Below the pieces are notes generated by a model, which was given only the letters and a program-made list of their open reading frames with translations, made no database searches and had not been told where the DNA came from. Of a stretch of 64,000 nt of DNA, positions 10,524 to 24,700 are shown in pieces. The position numbers and the translations under genes are program-made. The number at the start of each line of letters is the position of its first letter. Position 1 is the first letter of the stretch. This stretch comes from Cloeon dipterum (lineage: Eukaryota; Arthropoda; Insecta; Ephemeroptera; Baetidae). The DNA lies in contig NC_088787.1 in assembly GCF_949628265.1 (NCBI RefSeq), positions 9,476,501 to 9,540,500 of the forward strand, given 5' to 3'.

Positions 10524-13500
10524 TCACGAGGCGGCGGAGGGGGCGCGGAAGAAGCCGAGGCGCCTCAGCGTGTCCGTGGTGGCGGCGACCAGCTTGTCGG
10601 TGTACTTCCAGATGGTGGTGTCGAGGGTCGAGTTCTGCCGGAACTCGGTGCACGACTTCTTCAGCGTCTTGACGCAGTCGGCGCGGTAGTGCTGCAGCTG
10701 CGCGTCGCTCGTGTTCACCGGGTACGAGGTGCAGCCCGAGCCGAGACACGCCAGCGGAAAGTGGTTGTGCAGCGTCAGCACGCGCTCCGGATTGTGGAAG
10801 CACTTGACGTACTGGCCCGGCTTCGTGAAGTTCTTGCTGCGGTACACGTGCTGCAGCATGTGCATGTAGCGCGGCATGTGCGCGAACCAGCCGTGCGCGT
10901 GGCTCAGCTCGTCGAGGAAGTAGACGTTGCGGAAGTTGTACGAGGCGCGCGTCTCGTTACGCAGCAACAGCGCCTTCGGAAGCACCTCCTCAGACATCAG
11001 CTGCTGCCAGTTCATCGACTTGATCGGCATGATCACCTGCAAAATGAAATATTCGTCAGATTTATGAGAAAATAAATTAATCTGGGATTTATCATGGAGA
11101 TTTTCCAATTTGTCTTTTCTCTGACGGTTTTTTTTAATTCAAAATAGTTTCCTTCATTGGTAATTCATTTCAGCGGGGGCCAGATTCGTGCGATGCGCAG
11201 ATATGGCGTCTGGTGGAGTTTGGCGCGAAAAACGGTCACGTGAAAATGCGCGAAAAGAAACAAATTTTCGTCAATATTGTGACGCATTACTTGTACTAAT
11301 TGTGTATTTTGGATTGTAAAAACAAACTCTTGACACTCGTACGGCAATCCAAAGAGAGCTTTTTGTTTCCCACGTTCAGACGCCATCTTGGATCTGCGCA
11401 GTGCGAACCAATTTTATTGCTCATCTGGACCCCGCTGATTTATTTTAAATTTGTTTTTAAATAAAATTGCTCTGCCTTTAAATTTTCTTAAATAGGATGT
11501 AATTGATCCACAGCCAGCTAGCAACGAGTTGGACTCTGACAGTAGACAATTGTACTGAAGAGTAATTTAACCAAGCTTAAAAAAGATTTTGAAAGACATT
11601 GTAAAACATTAAGAATGCTATAAATTTCGCAAAAGGTTTTATCTGCAAATAAAAATGCCTAAATTTTTGAAAACATTACATTGAGGCTGACTAAATTATA
11701 TTCACGATCAGAAACGTTTGTTTTTGCCATCAGGAAAATAACCAGTTAATGATGCTACAAAATTCATGTCTGTAAATTTGAGTTATTCGGGACCAAATTA
11801 CGAACTCTAATTGGAGAGCTTTTTTGACAAAATAGTCGTTATCTTAATTGGTCAATTTAGACGTTTTACAGGCCAAATTATTAATAATCCTTTACTTGAT
11901 GAGGCTTGAAAAAACAATATTTTTTATGATAATAATCATTTTTCACCATTTTTGTGGGATTTTTCTCTTTCTTCAAGAGCTATAATTCTCTCGAGGAAAA
12001 TTTTAAATATTTATTACAATGGGAATAAAGGTATAAAAATGTAAATTGGATCTGAATTTAAACGCAAACAATTTTTTCTTTTGGAAATGAAAAGAGAACA
12101 TCCAAAATATTTTTGAGCCTTTCTGTATATTTAAAACCGGGAAAATGTATCAAAATGAGCCTAAATTTTGCACGGATTTTTGGCAGATGGAGACACTTTT
12201 AGAGAGAGTTTTGGAAGTTGTAGTCTGTTTTTAGCATGGTTCTAAAAGCTTACAATTACATGTTTCGTGCTCAATTTAATAGTCAGAAAAAATTCTACCG
12301 TCTGAAATTCTTAGCACTATAATTAAAAATAAAAATACCTCGCAACAAGGAAAAGAAAAGTTTTGTTTTTTCTTTTACAACACAAAATAAAAATTTAAAA
12401 AAAGCTTTGGAACAATTTTTAAATTTAGCATAACAAATCTTTTAACGGCCAACTAAGACTTTCTTTAATTAAGTGGTTTTGAATGGATTGACGTCAACCG
12501 TCTGGAACAACACTTTTATTTTTGAAACAGAAAACTCTAACTTCAACGCTGGTTTTATTTTTAGCTCGGATTTAATACTTTTCACGTACCTCGTCAACGT
12601 CAAGCAGTGCGATGTGCTCGTACATGTAAAGATTCTTGTAGAGGCAGTCGTTATAGGGGATGAGCTCGTTTTGCCGCTTGTGATTCACCTTCTTGGTGAG
12701 ATACATGTGCTGGAAGCCGGCGATGTTGGGCAGCGTGCCCGGCAGGGTGAGGGGCGTGACCTCGACCTTGCCCACCTGCTGGTAGTAGTCCAGCACCTTG
12801 CTGATGTTCGGATGCACCTGAAAAAGGGGGCCCAGCGTCAGTGGCGGATCTCACAACTTGAAAAATGTAATTTATCCTTTCCGGCGTGTCATCTAAAAAC
12901 GTAATAATTGTGATTATATGCAAAAGGTCAAGAGAAAGATTGCTAATTGGAAATATTACCTAAATAGTTAGATGATCCAAGCTAGATTTTTTATAATTAT
13001 GAATAAAATTCAGCCCAAAAATTCATGTAAAGTTTTGCCACATTTCAAATGTTACAAAATCAAAAGATTTAAAGTTGAAATATAAAGAAAAACTTATTTT
13101 ATATTGAATTTTATTGAAGATTTTAAAACTAAACTATTAGTTCATTGCCAGTTTCTGTAAAAATTAATTAGCTTTAGGGGAAAGTAAAAAATTTAATTAA
13201 GAGGAAACCTCATTTGAAAATATGGCAGTGCTTGAAAATTGCAACAAATTACCGAACGAGTTCCGTTCTCCCACATCATTCAAAAATTTGCCATCGCAAC
13301 CGCATGTGGGGCTGTGTTAGTTATTTTATTAAACACCACATGAGCCTTGAATATGATAAGGAAGTTTAGAAACTCACCTGCAGTTTGTACATGAAGATCT
13401 TGTCGGCTCCAAGCAAGTGGAGAAGCTCGATCCACTCGACCATGCGGACCGATAGGTCCTCGTGCAGGAAATCGAGGCCCTTGACGCAGACCGCAAAGCC

Positions 13501-15155
13501 CTTCTTCTGTCCGCCTGGCGGCGTGTTGTACAGCACCCGCAGGTTGTTGCTGGCCGTGTCGCACGGTCGCTCGACCAGCGACACGGAGATCGGCACGCGG
13601 CTCTTGTGTGTCGGCGGCAGCTTGCACGCGATCAGATACGGCTGCAGGATGCCCTGCTTGTAGTTGCCCCACTTCTTGTACCAGATGTACTTGTACTCCA
13701 TCACCTGAAGCACATTTCAATGGAAATTTTATAGTTAAATTAATATGAGAAAGATATTTTATAAAATTTTAAGAATAGGTTTTTGAGAAAATAGCTGAAA
13801 TCAAAATCTAAAATAGCTTCAGTAAATAAATCTATTTCCCCCATCTAAACAGCTGACAATGAGTGAATATTCAAAATTTTAAATATACATTTTTAAACAG
13901 TAGCCAGTTCAAGCTAAATTTAACGGCCCCTTTAGTATCATATCATAATCTTTCATTATCATTAATTTTGACTTATTTTTCATAGATAACTTCATAAAAT
14001 GAGCTTCATAGTATCGCTAAAAGTACTTGTGGAATTATTCCATAAATGATGGTAATGGGGACTTTAAATTATTTATTATATATAATTTAAATTAATCATA
14101 CGAATATTAATAAAACCGTAAGTTAACGTGAATGTTATTTTCAATAATATTTTTAACTATTCGTTAAAATAAATTTAATTGCAAATAACTGTTTTATGAG
14201 TAAATAAAATATTAAGAGTTTAATTTTTAAATAAAACAAAATTAATCATTTTTACCTCTATAATTGCAGGTTCTTTTTGGTCTTCAAACCAGAACTGGCA
14301 GAACGTTTTGACCTTGGGCTCGATGCGATCGAGCATGCCCAAAATGCGGACCGCAGGTCCAATGCGGCTCAGGTGGCGCACGTCGTAATAGGCGCCGTAC
14401 AACTGGAAGGTGCCGTTGGAGGTGCGCAGCGTCTGCCAGTAAATGTTGTTGAACTCGAGCTCGTACGGGCTCGGGTACTTGGCGCAGCTGCCGTTCTTGG
14501 ACAGGCCCACCTTGTTCTTGGCCGTTTTGCTCCAGTACTCCAGCGGCAGACTCGGAAGACTGCGCTGCACCTGAAATGGAGAGGGATGGAAATTAAGAAT
14601 GATAAAATGGCAACACAAAATAAAATGAACAGTTATATTCTGTGCTTTTAATGATGAGCATTTTTAAATTTTAAATTAGCTGCGTTTCCAACCAAAATAT
14701 TCGTTGCTTAATTAAAATTTGTCAAAATTAAAAAATAATGATATCATTCATGAATTTTTAATATAAATAATTTTTACAAATTTTTAGGAAAGTGTCTCAT
14801 CCCATCAATTTGGCATTAATTATATTGTTCTGCGGTTTCCAGCATTAATAATTAATTCAACCACTCACCTCTTCAACAATAGCGTTTTCGTTCTTGACCG
14901 GCGACCGGTCGACGAGGGGTTCGAGTTCAAGCAGATTCTCGGTGGTGGAGGCGTCGGCGGTGACCGGCGGGGGTGGCTGCTGCAGGAGGAGGCGGCCGTT
15001 GACCGCCGCCCCCTTTTGCGTGAGCACCAGTCCTTGCAAATTGACGTCTCTGCTCACCAGGGTGAAGAGCAAAAGCGCCACGGCCATCCAGGCTGCCAGC
15101 AGGCTGGACACCCTGCGCAGACTGCGCGACGCCAAGTGCTGACGCCACCGTATGG
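10524..15155 (-). CDS. Glycosyltransferase family 92 (DUF23) type II membrane protein, 5' exon missing
   Basis: Five minus-strand exons join in phase: 15155-14869, 14570-14256, 13704-13378, 12817-12590 and 11036-10524, giving about 556 codons before TGA. Donors such as gtgagt and acceptors with ttcag/gcag flank each exon. Residues near the start form a basic tail (RWRQHLASRSLRR) followed by one hydrophobic anchor (MAVALLLFTLV), then a variable stem and the catalytic domain. GT92 landmarks seen are RMVEWIELLHLLGADKIFMY, KVLDYYQQVG, VEVTPLTLPG, and the metal/nucleotide-sugar motif LLDVDEVIMP. By family knowledge GT92 enzymes are Golgi galactosyltransferases acting on N-glycan fucose or related acceptors (C. 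elegans GALT-1); the substrate here is inferred. The first exon in view begins in mid-codon after an acceptor, so the ATG lies on an undetected exon to the right. Confidence 0.9.
11171..11437 (+). mobile_element. hAT-like MITE, copy 1 (in a GT92 intron)
   Basis: 267 bp with inverted ends CAGCGGGGGCCAGAT and ATCTGGACCCCGCTG. It is flanked by attcattt and atttattt, a near-perfect 8-bp target duplication. The 8-bp duplication and CAG-starting ends point to the hAT superfamily. It sits in the intron between the last two GT92 exons and has no transposase. Confidence 0.85.
12590..12817 (-). other. GT92 exon carrying the DVDE catalytic motif
   Basis: The exon starts VHPNISKVLDYY and ends exactly at LLDVDE, with the next exon supplying VIMP. 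The DXD-like Asp pair is the expected ligand of the divalent metal and nucleotide sugar in GT-A fold enzymes. Both splice ends are phase 0, so the exon is a 76-codon cassette. Confidence 0.88.
14869..15155 (-). other. GT92 exon: cytoplasmic tail, membrane anchor and stem
   Basis: This exon opens after a ttcag acceptor with two bases of a split codon, so translation must begin upstream. It encodes an Arg-rich tail, a transmembrane segment of about 18 residues and a Pro/Gln stem (LLLQQPPPPV). This is the layout of a type II Golgi enzyme. It ends phase 0 at a gtgagt donor. Confidence 0.85.
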
Positions 15156-18100
15156 CTGAAACGAAAATGAGAAAATTTGTCTTAATATCGTTTGATGAAC
15201 TAGTGGCAATTAAAGTATAAATTAGATATTAGAAACTATCCTCAAGACCATCGCGTGATTACAATTACTTTTTAAATTTTTTTAAGAAACATATTGGGGA
15301 CTTAATTTTATTTATTATATAATCACACTAATAAAACTAAAACAGCAAGGATATTATGCTAATTTAAATAGAAATTGTTAATTTTAATATTCAAAGAAAT
15401 AAAATATACGCACAAAATAACCGTTTTATTTATCGTCATTAAAATTTTTTGAGTTAATTCTGCACTTCCCAAACTAAAAAACGTGCTGCTGCTTAAAAAT
15501 TATTTTTTTAACCTAATTAATAATTAACTTATGGATCCACAAATTATTTGATGGGTAATTTCCATCAATTGTTGCTCATTGGGTTTGAAATTGTCATACC
15601 ATGATTTTTTGAATACAAATATAGCCGAAAGAAATTTGAAAATATTATTATTTATAGGTTTTTTTAAAAAAAATCCTTTAATTAAAATTGTGTTAGTTTT
15701 TTAAGTATATTTTTGCGGCACTTTATGATTAAATTGAAATTGAAACATTTTACGGTTATAGCTTTCTAAATCGTAAAACAACAAAAAGAGATTTAAATTG
15801 GCAGGAAAATTTACATTTCGTGCAAATTTAAATTATTGTGACAGCAGTTTTAGTTATAAGTAAAATGATAATTTAATTAAATCTGCCAGGTTAATCTAAC
15901 TTAAGCAATCGTGTCTAATACCGAAAATTTCCTCTTTTTAAATTATTCAGATTTCATTTTAATTTAATTTTTCCGAAATGTCTCCTCGTAGGCAAACGTT
16001 CACGAGAAAGTAATGAATAAGAAATAAAATGAGCAAATAAATTAATTGGCAGCAGTTTCCCGCCAACGGTCTGTTTCTCTTCCTGAAGAAACGATAATAA
16101 TTAAACGAATCGATCTCGTCGTGCGCGAGCGAACAAAGCGTTGCGGCAGCACGCAACCCGCACGTCTCCCACGCCGCGCGGGTTGCCTGTCCTCAGCAAA
16201 CAAGGCGTTCCGACTCTCCAGTCGGAAATTGCTTTCCGAGCCACTTTGAAGCGCGTTCGCTGCATTAATAACGGGGGAAAATAAATAGTGCGCTGCTCTT
16301 AAGTACCAAATAAGCGTTGCCTCGCACAAAAAGACTATTTTACTTTAATTAAGAAGGTTTATACCCTGCTCCCTCGAATCTCTCGTATTTGTTGCATCGA
16401 AAAAGGTTTTAAAAAATATAGACTCGTGGAACTATGTGACACATCATAATGTGGGTGGATGCGCTGAATCCGCGCAAATGAGCCCGCGTGTTTTGTCTGT
16501 TCAAGTTTGCGGCGGTTCATTGCGGCAAACGCACCTTTGTGCGTCATGAACAGAACGCAACGGGTGATGAAACACCGTCTCCCGCACTGCCGGTGCGCTA
16601 ATTGAATTTTTTCACAGCAGTCTGTGTGACATTTGCACGTCGCCGGGTGACGAGAACACACAAAACAAAACACTGTGGCTCGAGCAAAATTCATTAAGCT
16701 CCTTTCGCGTTAAGACGTGAATGTTGGCAAATTCTTTTTATCTTGATTGTGTTCCGCTTTCGGAACAATATTTTTAGGATATTTTAATTTGGGGTTTGAA
16801 AGTGGATCTGTGATAGAAAATTCTGAAATATATTTAAAATAATTTAAAAAAATTAAAAACCTTTAAAAAAATTCCCATGGTTGCCGTTGAAATTTGCGAG
16901 AAAAGAGGCAAATTTACCTCACAACACAGAAGAAAAGATGGTGAAAAGAGGATTTAAAAAAAAAATTAAAACCGTTTTGTTAATTTATTTTTATCAAATG
17001 GGCAAAATCTGAAAATTTATCTAATTCTTCCACATGAATTGTTGCTAAATTCACACACAATAGATAAAATAATAATAATAGTGCAAAATGATGTTCATTC
17101 CTGTAAAAATCCACAGTAGTTAATTTTGTCCCAAATAATCTAATTAATTTAGCCTGAAAAAAAATCACTAGTTTTAAAATCTTAATATCATTTAGGCAGA
17201 GCATACATTTAAAAAAAAGGAAAAGCAAAACTTGATGTGGATGGTGTGTTTGAAATATGGCGAGCTGTATATTTGAGCCACCGCAGGAAGTAATAAGAGC
17301 ATTGCGGGATGAATTCTCGTCGGAGCAGATTCACGCTCTCTTGTCAAAGGCAATCGCTGCTCTAATAAATCAAGCGCGCTGCGAACACACATATTTTTAA
17401 TCCACTTTTTCCTCTCTTTTTCGGCGTTATATCCAGCGGCGCGTGGCCGAATTATTCCGCTCGCGATGATTTATCATCGCAACGCGAAGCGTCAGAATTT
17501 AATAGATAAATATGTGTTCGTGTACACAAACGCGAACGGCAGATAGATGCCTTTCGGCGCTAAACAAAAGCGCACAGACGGCGCTGAATGTCCATCAGCG
17601 ATGAATCGGGGCGAAACTTTAATAAACAGGAAATGAAAACTGAGTGAGCGAGGATGCGTCTGACTGAATTCACAATTTATTAATGTTTACTGTTCCAAAC
17701 CCTTCAGAGATGTAATTTTAATTTATTTTAAGAATTGAACCTGTGAACTCATGATGGGAAATATATATAATGCAAATGGGAAAACAACTGTAAATTATAA
17801 TTTGTATTCGTAAGCTCGCGTAAATTTTTCTTAGCGTGAAATTTTAAAATAAGTTTGTAAAAAAATTAAATTGATGTTCTAAGTAAATTATTAAATAAAT
17901 AAAATAAAAATAGTTCTTTTAACAACCAACAAATTATTGGAATTAAGAACTATCAAAACAACAATACATAAAAAATTAAAATAGAAAACTGTGAACTTAG
18001 CTCAAATGAAACTAAATTTATTTTTTATTTGATATATTCGACCAGAAATTAAAATAACATCACCGGAAGGTGGACAAAAATATTTATTTTTATTGTTTCC

Positions 18101-20006
18101 AAATCTTCATTTTCCATTTAGGCCTGTCACTACTTTTAGACTGGAAAAAAGACCCTTGACAAATTAACTGTGGGCAAACAGAACTAAAATTAAAAAAAAT
18201 GTATTGAATTTTGTTGATAAATCACAATTATATAAAATATATATTTCAGTTTGTTTAATTTTTATTTGTAATTAAAATCTTTATCTGCCTTTCAATCAAT
18301 CAGGTAGAATGCAAAATTTGGATCGAATTAATTCAATTTCGCGTCAGGCCCAACTCATTAAGGACAGCCGTTGCCCCGCGCAGGGCCCAAAATGAAACGG
18401 GCATTAGCGGAAAACACAATCGAATGCTGCAAACAAAAGGGCGCGTTTTGCATTGGAATTGCGGGCATATGGCGCTGCCGTTGCTACTGCTACTGCTGCA
18501 TGGTCCGCTTGCAAAATGTATTGCGTCGTATGATAATGGTGGCCGTAAAAAAGGAGCACGGAAAGAGAAACTCGGGCCCAACAAGTGTTTAATTTTATGG
18601 CCCACAAAACCGTTTCATCCCAGCCAAAAACATCTGGTGCAGCGTGGATTTTCCAAAGTGGAAAAAGACAAACGCAACAATAAATTTCTTGCATGTGTAC
18701 GCAATATCTGTAAAAGGAACAAAAGAATGGAGTATATCCATGAAAGTATCGTTTAAAGTGGAATGATACAGGGCAACAATTGAAAATTATTTGAAATGTT
18801 GGATGCCATAAACAATTTGTTTAAAAATTTACTATAGTAAAAAGGACCATCCTACAATAAAAATTCAAATTTTTCCAATTTTCTCCAAAATTTGCAATGC
18901 TTGAACATATTTTCTTGGCATATTCCGATTCCTCTCGTCGAGATCTGTTCAACGGTGTATGCCACTAATTGGGGGAACTCTTTGTTGTGAAAATAAATCA
19001 GATTTCAAGTAAGGAGACAGCCATTGCCATTTGAAAAGCACGGCAACTTTCCAGCCAATTTTCTCAAAAAATTACAGTGCTTCATAGGTCAATTTAGGCT
19101 TTAACGGAATCCTAAGGGACGAGTTTATGCATTGGCAACAAGTATTTTCCAGGCTTTTGCAGTAAAAATTCTCTTTAAATGAAATCAGTTGCTACAAAAT
19201 AAACCTTACAATTAGTTGGTTTAATTTTTATATTTCCGTTCTTTATCAAATTGATCTTTTATAATTTGAACGGCGAAGAAAAATTAAATGAAACTGTGCT
19301 TTCCCAGTTGTTTTTTCTTAGTTTTTAATTAGTGAACAAACTGAGAAGTCATTATAAAGACTCTTTTGATAACAAAACTTTTTGCATATCTCCTTGAAAG
19401 AACTTTTTTGCAATCCAGATTAGAGAGCCGGCTCATGAGAACAGATACATCTGCGCTGCACTGATAAAACGGACTGAGTGATCTGTGTGCACACACTGGC
19501 TGCCCCAATAGTTTGTTTCAATTCCTGCCGATCGCAGGAGATGCGTCAGTTTGCGGAATTCATTAAAAGCTGAGAGCTTTTATGCACTGTCAGCGCGCGA
19601 GCGGCTTTGAAAATACGACACTCGCGATAATTGCAAACGCCGGCCGGCTTTGCGTTGCTCAAAGCGCTGGAAAAATCGCAATTGCCGGGCAGCTACGTCC
19701 ATTTACCATCATTTTCCGTGTTAGAAAAGTAAAAAAGGACTGACGTCACCAGCAAAAGCGAAGGCTATCATATTGTGTCCTTTGAAAGATATTTAAATGG
19801 GGGCCCGGCAGGGTTTAGAGGAGATAATGACTGTATTTTTTCTTTCAGAACCCCTGACAAGTGGCTCCACTGTCAATTTGATAATTTCGAGTGATTTATT
19901 ATTTCTGATGATATAGCTGTGACTGTGATTTTATTTTTTTATGGGTCAATTTAGCGTATCTTCGTAAAAATATTCATTTGTCTGTCATTTTAACCAATAT
20001 TTCTTC
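15156..20006. other. Non-coding: upstream of, or within the 5' intron of, the GT92 gene
   Basis: No exon is supported. AT-rich sequence alternates with GC-richer patches (about 16100-16260, 17250-17480, 18350-18600, 19430-19700). An inverted pair gcaacccgc/gcgggttgc lies near 16155-16186. A perfect CRE (TGACGTCA) stands at 19741-19748. The missing GT92 first exon may be here or further right. Confidence 0.5.
19741..19748. promoter_or_regulatory. CRE-like site TGACGTCA
   Basis: Perfect palindromic CREB/ATF half-site pair in a GC-richer patch. No gene is assigned to it. Confidence 0.3.
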
Positions 20007-20279
20007 CAGCGGGGACCAGATTTGTGCGACGCACAGGTATGGCGTCCGGTGAAGTATGGCGCGAAAAAACGGTCACGTGAAAATGCACGAAAAGAACCAA
20101 GATTTCGTCAATATTGTGACATAATTTGCTTTACTTGTACTAATTGTGTTTTTTGGATCGTAAAAACAATCTCTTGACACTCGTACGGCAATCCAAAGAG
20201 AGCTTTTGTTTCCCAAATTCAGACGCCATCTTGGATCTGCGCAGTGGAAACCAATTTTATCGCACATCTGGCCCCCGCT
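20007..20279 (+). mobile_element. hAT-like MITE, copy 2
   Basis: Same element as at 11171, with ends CAGCGGGGACCAGAT and ATCTGGCCCCCGCT (last G lost). The flanks atttcttc and atttggtc match at 6 of 8 positions. Confidence 0.85.
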
Positions 20280-21474
20280 ATTTGGTCAATCAAAAATATT
20301 TTTAATTAAAAAAATTATAAATTCCTAGGGGAGCCAACAGTTATTCGATTTAAACAATTATAAATAGTGTATAGCTTTTTTTTTGTTTTTTGGACCTTAA
20401 CAAAAAAAAAATTATCCGCGTAGTTTAAAAAAAAATTAGGATCAATATTCAGCTGATTTAACTCGTCCTGAACAACAAGAATCATTTAGAAAGTGATAAA
20501 CATGCCGCATCTGAAAGTAAAATCCATATTCACAGCATTTCAAATTCAATTGTAAATCTGCAGAGCAAAATTTCCCCATTTTGCAATCGGCGCTGTGCAA
20601 AACGTGTCGGGTGCTGACCTACGTGCGAGAGTTTGAGCGGAAGAGTGAGTTAAAAATTCAGAGGCACGCGTGGCGCAGGTTTTTTTTGCCGCCAGTCGGA
20701 TTTAATTTTTCAGCCTTAAATAATATAGCGAGAGCGGCGGTGCGTTCGTGCGCGTGTCAGGCTAAAGAGAGAGTAAAAAATAAAAACAATTCCCAGTGTA
20801 ACAAGCCTGGCATTTGGCTGCTTCCGAAGCGACGACAGTGTCTATGTGGACACTTTTATATTGAGGGCCGATGACGGTGTTGCCCTCGCGGGAACAAAAC
20901 GGAGCTGCTGTGTGCCAATGTGGCGAGACGCGATTTTTATTACTTTTTTTTACTCTGGAGCTGGCCGCAGACGTGCGCTTCATAAATGACATCCACTGCC
21001 AAATTTCATTGCCGGATCCATGAACTGCTTCCGCACCGGCCTTTCCATTTTTTGCTATACTTTTTTTCCTTTCGATACAGAAATTTGGGTTTATTTTATC
21101 CTTCCGTGGGTGGAAAAGGTTGAAAGTAAGTTTGGGTTTCAATGATATAGTTTAAATATATGAATTTGTAAAGAAATTATAACATGACAATTTTATTGTC
21201 TACTATGCAGTACTAAGTTAGCTTGTATTTAAATTTCAATGTACTTATGCTCAAATATTTATACAAATTTAAATCAAATTTAATGTTTAAAAAATTATAG
21301 AACATATTTTTCAATAAATATATTTAATAGAATTAAGAAACTTATTAAATTTAAATTGTAATACATTATAATTTGAAGAGACTTTTTAACGTTAAAATAA
21401 TTTTACATTAAAATTTAACATTTGGTAATTTTTTAAACTTTTATTAATAATTTAAAACTGGTTCTAGTTACAAG

Positions 21475-21726
21475 CAGCGGGTACCAAATTCGTGCGACAC
21501 GCAGATATGGCGTCCGGTCATGTGAAAATGCGCGAAAAGAACCAATTTTTCGTCAATATTGAGTCAAAATTTGCATTACTTGTGCTAATTGTGTCTTTTG
21601 GATCGTAAAAACAAACTCTTGACACTCGTACGGCAATCCAAAGAGAGCTTTTTGTTTCCCACATTCAGACGCCTTCTTAGATCTGCGCAGTGAGAACCAA
21701 CTTTATCGCTTATCTGGTCCCCGCTG
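21475..21726 (+). mobile_element. hAT-like MITE, copy 3 with internal deletion
   Basis: Same family. About 20 bp containing the ggagtatggcgcgaaaaaac part is missing, and the E-box reads catgtg instead of cacgtg. The flanks gttacaag and attacaaa agree at 6 of 8 positions. Confidence 0.83.
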
Positions 21727-24700
21727 ATTACAAAATCTCTTTCAAATTAAGACAATAAAAATGATTAATATTAAAAAATTATCCAATAAAAATTCTTCTG
21801 CACATCTAACGCACGGATTTGATCGGCTCCGACCGCAAACAGCCAACGCTTTCTACAATTCCAACTCAAATCCTCTCATTTTCAAGCCGTAAATTCGATA
21901 AATTCGACTCATTCCTGGAAATGAAACTGTACGAGAAGCAATCACACCGAGGAAAGCGAACAATCCCTCTTTGAACGGATGATTTACGGATGTCGCGACC
22001 TTGGCTGACCTTTTTTCAGAGCCCAAGGGGGGCACCCATCGCCGCGAAGGCGCACAGCAATAATCTTTTCAGCGCGGAGAGAAATGATATCCGCTCCGTA
22101 TGCTAATGAGCAGCGTTCAGAAGTTTCCAGCACTCAACAAGCGAGCAGCGCGCGACTTTAATTTGCGCGCAAGTCAAAGAGAATTAACTGAGAGAGTTGA
22201 GTTGAGATTAGAAACCAACCCGAGGCACTCGAATTTTGCTCATTAGCCCAAGTTATCGACGCTATATAGAAGTTGCCAGGTTAGTGAGCAAAAACATATT
22301 CTTGCTCTTTTAGCACTGCTTTTTTCTGGAAATAAATAAAACTCGTACATACATCATTATTAAAGAAACGCTGATGAGTTTAAAATTAAAAGATATTTTG
22401 CTTAAATTTTATAAGGATGAAAGTTTTTAAATATTTTAATAAAAACTTGTGTTCCAGCCTTTGCATTGAAATTTCCTCAAATTTTTAGCTTGTGCGCTAA
22501 AAAAATTAAAATAAATTATTTATAAACTAAAAACCTTTTTTCCTTATTGTGTTGGAGTTTTTCAATCTACAAACAATTCCTGTAGAAATATTAATGCAGG
22601 AGCATGAATGAATAATTTATTCTAAATGAAGTTGACAAACCTAAATAAAAAAACTACGATCAGAATCAGATTTAAATTATTCATTCCAGTTTTCCGTTGA
22701 TAAAAATGTATCTTTTGATGTTTATGCTTATGGGAAAATTCAATATTACCTAAAAATGACACAAAAAAGTGCCTGCTGTGTTAATAAACACCAACTAGAA
22801 TGTTTGTGCACAACAATATTTTATTACGATTGCATTGGAATGTGATACAAACACCGCTGTTACTAGGAAATTTAAGCGGACAGACCACAAAACGATTTTT
22901 GATCCAGTAACCGAGTCGGATGCGGTCGCTTGTGAAATACAGACCGCAAAAGTAATAACAATTATTACGTTTCGTCAGATATAAATTCGAAAGTCAAAAA
23001 TTGAAATTAATGTTTCGTGTGTTCGACGGTGAAAAGTTTTCGCAAATAATAACGTACGCCGAGAGCAAATGGCTGACGACAATTGCGTCGTCACGAGGGA
23101 GTTTCGACCCGCGCCGGACAACTTGACCAACTAACTCATCTATCTGGGGAGCAGAGCAAGTTTCTCTCGCAATTCAATCATGGGAGCGGAGTGACCGGCG
23201 CAATTCAATGTTTCATAATCCTGTGAGAGGCTTCTCTGAATTGGTTTGGATGTAATTTAAAGATTTTGACTTTAAATAATAGAACTTGGTAATAAAATTA
23301 CTGTCCTTAATTCGTCAGTGTAAAAAAAGTTTACTCACCTTAAATTTTTTTTTGAACTGTTTAGTGACACCAAAGTACAAGACAATTATTCATAATTAGA
23401 ATTTCTACTTGAAAATATCACGAAGGTAAAAAATATAAATTTACTCATGGTATGAATTAAATTAAAAATTATTAATAATAAAATAGCTCGTAATAATAAT
23501 TTATTTATAATATCAAATTTTCTCTTTAAAAAAGTATTTAATGAAGAAAATAAACATCTTTTTGTTAGTTCACGCTGAATGACAAGTCATCTGTACAAAC
23601 ATTAATATCAAAAGCAATTATCAAGGCGTCAGAAGCCTTGCAAAAAGCTTTTTTAGATGTGCTATTATAAGACTTTCACAATTACTTGCAAAAAATTGAC
23701 GCGTCTAGGCAGCATCTAATGAAACGACCTGTGCAGCAAAACCGGTGTTTTAGCGCCCATCCACTAATTAACAGCCACTTTTTACTCGAGCTTTGCACAC
23801 GTTTGCAAACAGTGAGACGTGCGTGACGGCTGTGCGATGGGATTTAAACAACACTCGTCCTTCGCCCCAATGTGCCACTTATATATATCGCTATGTAATT
23901 AACGAGCTCGGACGCAATGCAGTATGAGCCAAATCAATTATTTGCAAGCCAAACAAACAAAATAATTGCAGTGCAATTAAATTTCTAATAATTGTGTTTT
24001 AGAAATTTCAAATTGCATTTTTTTTGGTAGCCTCTCTGAATTCTTGTTTTAATAAATTAGGCATTTTGTTAAACCGGTAGTTTAATGTATATTTCTATCT
24101 CTCAGATTTTAATTACAAGTATGAATCACGAGTTGACTTGACCGTCAACTTAAAGATAACAATAAATTAATACTATCAAAAAAATTAAGCAACGAAAGTA
24201 AATATTTTCCCCGTAACCTGAAAACTAAGAAGCGGATTCCCGAGTTTCCAACTTCCAACCCTAGCTTCCGAAAGCAGAAAACAGTTCGCAATCCATAAAA
24301 TAGGAAGCAAACGAGCCAATCCCCCAAAGCGACTGTTGCCTCGTTCTTTGTGCTGCCTTTTTTTCGCGTATACGGCTTTGCAGAATGTATATTTCATGAG
24401 CAAGTCGTGCTTTCTGCATGGAAATACCGATGCCGCAGGTCATTTTAATTTCGCCCCATTTTTTCCTTTCACCAATGACGTTGTCACTTCGGGTTTGTAT
24501 TTCCCGATACTGTTTTGACATGGTGTGTCATGTTTTTAAACAAACATGGCAATTTGCCGGCTCTCGTTTGGTAATTTTCCTTGTGTTTGTACAAACATTT
24601 TACCTGTTGGCTGAGAGGAAATATTTAAGAATGAATCATTAATATTGCGAGGAGTCAGTGACACCTTTGAGCAACAGTAAAAAATAAAATTGTTTAAATT

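Noticed and set aside
10342..11075. Antisense and alternate-frame open frames over the GT92 last exon
   Set aside because: They are shadows of a GC-biased exon, Arg/Gly/Val-rich, with no independent support.
11165..11386. Open frame inside hAT-like MITE copies
   Set aside because: A similar frame occurs in several copies but is broken by indels in some and is far too short for a transposase.
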